64,000 nt of DNA. Source: Streptomyces bathyalis (GTDB lineage: Bacteria; Actinomycetota; Actinomycetes; Streptomycetales; Streptomycetaceae). The notes beneath the pieces are model-generated. The model made no database searches. It saw nothing but the letters and a program-made list of their open reading frames with translations, and was not told the origin of the DNA. The DNA is taken from the NCBI RefSeq assembly GCF_015910445.1, contig NZ_CP048882.1, positions 3,348,001-3,412,000 of the forward strand, given 5' to 3'. The translations under genes were made by a program, and so were the position numbers. Of this stretch, positions 60,985-64,000 are shown one piece after another; positions within the stretch are counted from its first letter, which is position 1; the number at the start of each line of letters is the position of its first letter.

Positions 60985-61905
60985 TCAGGCGGGCCGCGTG
61001 CGGCGGCTGCCCGTCGTTGCCGCGCGCAGCCAGTCCGCCAGGGCCCCGGTGCTGGCCGACTCCGGCTCCGCCCTTCGCCGTACGAGGCCGACTTCCACCG
61101 TCGGGGCGGGTTCCTCGACGGACAGCGGCACGAGTGAACCAGGGGAAGAGCCGCGCCCGTACTCGGGGATGAACGTGGCCACCACGCCAAGTCCCGCCTC
61201 GGCCGCGAGAACCCGGGGCTGCAAGCCGTCCATCTCCAGCACCGAGTGGTCGCCGGTCAGGCCGAACTCCCGCAGAACCAGCCGGTAGTAGGTGGACTCG
61301 ACGCCGGTCAGCGGCGCGGTGATCAGCCCCGCCGCACCGATCTGGTCGACCGTGACTCGTTCCTCGCCGACGAGTGGGTGCCCGGGCGCGGCCAGGAACG
61401 TGAGCGTGGCCTCGTGCAGCCGCTCGAAGTGCACCTCGTGGGGCAGATGCCAGGAGATGACGTAGGCCAGATCGAGCTCCCTGTCGACCACTGCTTGAGC
61501 CTCGCGGCGGCTGTGGCCGAACCGCAGTGACAACAGGGTGCCTTGGTGCGCTCGGCAGAACGGGGCGACCACCCGTTCCATGAAGTACTTCTGCTCGAAC
61601 GCGATGCTGGCGCCCAGCCGGACCCGTCCCCGACGACCCTGTTCGATGTCCTTCAGCGACTCGGTGAGCTGGTCCTGCTCGCGCAGCATGACCGACGCGA
61701 CCCGGTACACCTCGCGACCGGCCGCCGTGAGGTGCACGGCGCGCTGCTCGTAGTGCAGCAGCGTCGTGCCGAGGGCCCTCTCCAGTTCGCCGACGTGGTG
61801 CGAGACGGTCGGCTGGGCCAGACCGAGATGGCGGGCGGCCGCCGAGTAGCCGTTGCGGTCCACAACGGTGACGAAGACCAGCAGACGAAAAAGATCCAGA
61901 GCCAC
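60985..61905 (-). CDS. LysR-family transcriptional regulator
   Basis: A 306-residue protein from GTG 61905 (GGAGGTTCG before it). It has the LysR helix-turn-helix (GYSAAARHLGLAQPTVSHHVGELE) and a periplasmic-binding-fold effector domain. It lies about 130 bp downstream of the NMT1-like gene on the same strand with a strong hairpin between, so the two are probably separate units; it could still regulate its neighbour. Confidence 0.92.
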   Translation of the reverse strand: MALDLFRLLVFVTVVDRNGYSAAARHLGLAQPTVSHHVGELERALGTTLLHYEQRAVHLTAAGREVYRVASVMLREQDQLTESLKDIEQGRRGRVRLGASIAFEQKYFMERVVAPFCRAHQGTLLSLRFGHSRREAQAVVDRELDLAYVISWHLPHEVHFERLHEATLTFLAAPGHPLVGEERVTVDQIGAAGLITAPLTGVESTYYRLVLREFGLTGDHSVLEMDGLQPRVLAAEAGLGVVATFIPEYGRGSSPGSLVPLSVEEPAPTVEVGLVRRRAEPESASTGALADWLRAATTGSRRTRPA

Positions 61906-61985
61906 CGAACCTCCTCCGGTGAGCCGGCGGCCGCCCGGGACGCCCGCATCTCGGCGGTGCACGCCACCGCACTGCCGGATGCTAG

Positions 61986-62036
61986 GGCCTGTCGTCCGGA
62001 TCTCCGCGTGCGCGCGACGATCCGAAACGACAGGCC
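61986..62036 (-). terminator. Terminator after the NMT1-like gene
   Basis: Perfect 10-bp outer stem (61986-61995 with 62027-62036, GGCCTGTCGT), followed inward by a 6-bp CGGATC/GATCCG stem after a 2-nt mismatch. It touches the stop codon of the upstream gene. Confidence 0.85.
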
Positions 62037-62924
62037 TCAGGCGAGAACGGTCTGCTCGAACCCTTCGGGCCTGACGTCGAGATCCAGCAGGTCCCAGCTC
62101 TTCATCCAGGCCCGCGTCACATCGAACATCTCCCGGGTGTACGGCTCGAAGACGATGCGCTCGCCCGGCCCGAAGCGACGGATGTCCACGACCTCGGCCA
62201 CGTCATCGGGCATCTCGCGCAGCCAGTACTTCTTGTAGCGCTCCGGCTCCAGGTCGACGTCACGCTGCGCCTTCTTCAGCGCCCTGAAGTACTTACGGGT
62301 GTCCTCCAGGTCGGCAGCGCGCGGGACCAGGAAACCCATCACGAACGTCGTGTCGACGAGCTTGCGGTACCCGAGCTGCTCCAGCACGTAGTACTGGGCT
62401 CCGAACACGTTGGCCGCCGCCACCTCGCCGCGCATCAGCAACCGCACACGGTCGTAGGGAAGACCTGAGTAGGACAGCTCGATCTCGTCCCGCCGCAGGA
62501 AGGGCTCCAGAGCCTGGATGGCCGAGTAGTGGCTGCCGGAGTGATAACTCACCGCCACGTGCACACCCGCCAGGTCTTCCGGGCGCGTGTACGGCGAGTC
62601 GGGCGACACGAAGATGCCGGCCGGCGAGACCGAGTAGGCGTCGCCCCACATGCGTCCGGCACCCTCCGCGGCGGCGGCGCTCACCGCCCAGTGGCAGGCG
62701 GCCGACACATCACAGCTACGCCCGTCCTGCATGTCCTCGAACGCGCCGCTGCGCAGCTCGACGGGGACGCTGTCCGCCGGCCGCACCGCCGAGGTGGTGC
62801 GCGACGCTCCGGCCAGCCCGGCCTGCATGAACTCGTAGTCGAGGCCCTCTTCGGTGAAGTAACCGCGCTCCTCGGCCACCCACTCCTGCAACCTCACGTG
62901 CGGCTGAATGACGAACTTGCCCAC
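62037..62924 (-). CDS. NMT1/THI5-like substrate-binding-fold protein without a signal peptide
   Basis: A 295-residue protein beginning VGKFVIQPHVRLQEWVAEERGYFTEEGL, the usual start of NMT1-type binding proteins, with later VAVSYHSGSHYSAIQALEPFL and MRGEVAAANVFGAQYYVLEQLG. There is no signal peptide or lipobox and the first residues are already in the fold, so it is cytosolic. Cytosolic members include enzymes such as pyrimidine-forming THI5 and menaquinone MqnD-type proteins. The RBS AAGGGAGGGCAG precedes GTG. Function unknown. Confidence 0.8.
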   Translation of the reverse strand: MGKFVIQPHVRLQEWVAEERGYFTEEGLDYEFMQAGLAGASRTTSAVRPADSVPVELRSGAFEDMQDGRSCDVSAACHWAVSAAAAEGAGRMWGDAYSVSPAGIFVSPDSPYTRPEDLAGVHVAVSYHSGSHYSAIQALEPFLRRDEIELSYSGLPYDRVRLLMRGEVAAANVFGAQYYVLEQLGYRKLVDTTFVMGFLVPRAADLEDTRKYFRALKKAQRDVDLEPERYKKYWLREMPDDVAEVVDIRRFGPGERIVFEPYTREMFDVTRAWMKSWDLLDLDVRPEGFEQTVLA

Positions 62925-63117
62925 GGTTTCTGCCCTCCCTTGCGACGGGTGCGAACGACGCTAGGCACGCCCATCAGGAGCGGCAACGGGCTGGGATCTA
63001 TGGCTGTATCGGACTTCTCGATGACGTGTCTGCGCGGCGCGCGGACGTCCCGCCGGGGCGTGCCGTACCGGCCCCGACCGCGCGGGCCCGGGGTGCCGGT
63101 CATTCAGTGGAGGTCTC

Positions 63118-63690
63118 TCAGCGCAGGTCGAGCCGCATCAGGACCCGTGGGTGACCGGCCAGCACGGACGTGGTGTCGGCGGCGTGGACGAAGCCGGCGC
63201 GCTCGAAGTTCTTGCGGAGCCCGGCGTACGCCATCGTCAGATCGACCTTGGCGTCCCCGTTGTCGAGGGGGTACGCCTCGATCGCCGGGGCGCCATGGGC
63301 GCCGGCGAACTTGACGGCGCCGGCGATGAGGGCGTGCGAGATGCCCTTCTTCCGGTGGCCGGGGCGTACGCGGATGCACCACAGCGACCAGACGGGCAGG
63401 TCGTCGACGTGCGGGATCTTCCTGTTGCGCGCAAAGGAGGTTGCAGACCGCGGCGCCACAGCGGCCCAGCCGACCGGCTCGTCGCCGTCGTAGGCGAGCA
63501 CCCCCGGAGCGGGATCCGCTCGGCACAGCTCGGCGACGTACTCACCGCGAGCGGGTCCGCGGAGCTCGTTGTTGAGCTTGGACGGAATCCGGTAGCTGAG
63601 GCACCAGCAGACGTTCGCCCCCGGCGACTTCGGACCGACCAGGGTGCGGACGTCATCGAAGGCCGAAGCCGGGCGAACGTCGATGGTCAT
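63118..63690 (-). CDS. GNAT-family N-acetyltransferase
   Basis: A 190-residue protein with the GNAT acetyl-CoA loop (CIRVRPGHRKKGISHALIAGAVKFA) and YPLDNG near the C-terminal strand. The N-terminal NVCWCLSYR motif and PVGWAAVAPR are typical of a subgroup with unknown substrate. Confidence 0.88.
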   Translation of the reverse strand: MTIDVRPASAFDDVRTLVGPKSPGANVCWCLSYRIPSKLNNELRGPARGEYVAELCRADPAPGVLAYDGDEPVGWAAVAPRSATSFARNRKIPHVDDLPVWSLWCIRVRPGHRKKGISHALIAGAVKFAGAHGAPAIEAYPLDNGDAKVDLTMAYAGLRKNFERAGFVHAADTTSVLAGHPRVLMRLDLR

Positions 63691-63754
63691 GGCGCCACGA
63701 TGCCACGCCGCACCGACAAGGCCGTCCGGCCGGCCTGCGTGCGCGTCTTCCGTC

Positions 63755-64000
63755 TCAGCCGGACGTCAGGGGGATCCGCAGGGCCACGGTGCCGCTCATG
63801 TCGAGCCATGCGTCGTCCGGGGAGCGCACCATGCGGAGCGTCACGTGGGCGCAGTGGGGGCAGCGTGCCACCAGGCCGGGTGCTCGGGTGTAGACGTGCA
63901 GCCGGGCCACCGGCTCGGTGACGCCGCAGTTCGCGCAGCGGCCGAGCGCGCTGGTCAGGTCGACGGCGAAGATCTCGGAGAGCGGGCCGGCCAGGGCGTT
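63755..64000 (-). CDS. Zinc-ribbon protein of the DUF6510 type, 5' end cut by the window
   Basis: The last 81 residues of a protein reading NALAGPLSEIFAVDLTSALG, then RCANCGV...RCPHCAH and WLDMSGTVALRIPLTSG. Two CxxC pairs form a zinc ribbon. The start is beyond base 64000. The family has no known function. Confidence 0.75.
   Translation of the reverse strand, partial: NALAGPLSEIFAVDLTSALGRCANCGVTEPVARLHVYTRAPGLVARCPHCAHVTLRMVRSPDDAWLDMSGTVALRIPLTSG

Noticed and set aside
59285..61288. 667-codon plus-strand frame opposite the binding protein
   Set aside because: It is a shadow of two minus-strand genes with clear families, and it runs through the inverted repeat.

Overview
The window is high-G+C actinobacterial chromosome, almost certainly Streptomyces or a close relative. 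The evidence is a two-domain geosmin synthase, a BTAD (SARP-type) regulator, an Xre/DUF397 pair, a GPP34-family protein, many GTG starts, and the order scr (SRP RNA)-dnaX-ybaB-recR next to a tRNA-Ser. No phage, transposase, plasmid or CRISPR genes were recognised. Both ends are cut: an SRPBCC gene at the left edge and a DUF6510-type zinc-ribbon gene at the right edge.

Layout, 1-17.5 kb: SRPBCC proteins and a DNA-repair/DUF1905 pair; DUF5063-recR, ybaB, dnaX, the SRP RNA and tRNA-Ser(GGA); a very long secreted Pro/Ala repeat protein (7.8-10.1 kb); a GPP34 gene whose 3' end has become a 22-nt tandem repeat; a membrane Ser/Thr kinase; and a 4-hydroxybenzoate unit (pobA and an aromatic-acid MFS transporter, divergent from an IclR regulator), then a lipoprotein.

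17.8-20.4 kb: the most unusual locus. Five tandem paralogous genes each encode a signal-peptide protein of about 100 residues with two conserved cysteines. Each gene is its own transcription unit: an upstream CAAAACsGCGTGTTG-like box, a GCGATC-N6/7-GATCGC dyad, a good RBS, and a strong terminator whose stem is nearly the same in copies 1-4. I cannot assign the family.

20.4-45.9 kb: mostly housekeeping and ordinary accessory genes. These are a zinc alcohol/formaldehyde dehydrogenase, an Fpg/Nei glycosylase, a bicovalent flavin oxidase, an Xre/DUF397 module, a sodium/solute symporter with a DUF485 partner, glgC, an OmpR-type two-component system, geosmin synthase divergent from a TPR protein across a nested dyad, an acyltransferase, an M28 peptidase, and the lytR_C/upp/tadA/tRNA-Ser(CGA) block. 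An aldo/keto reductase with a MerR-type operator closes the region.

46-61 kb: a BTAD regulator truncated by a nonsense codon and frameshift is followed by an eight-kilobase operon with overlapping genes. Its products are a class III aminotransferase, an NAD-dependent epimerase, a VanJ-like membrane EEP phosphatase, two GT4 glycosyltransferases, a UbiA/DPPR-synthase-like prenyltransferase and an LPG-synthase-TM membrane protein. Together they look like an uncharacterised polyprenyl-phosphate-linked glycoconjugate pathway. A MerR gene, a small protein and an orphan sugar-binding lipoprotein follow. This segment is bracketed by inward-facing inverted repeats of about 170-190 bp (48981-49169 and 60617-60786). 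The window ends with a LysR regulator, an NMT1-like protein with no signal peptide, and a GNAT acetyltransferase.
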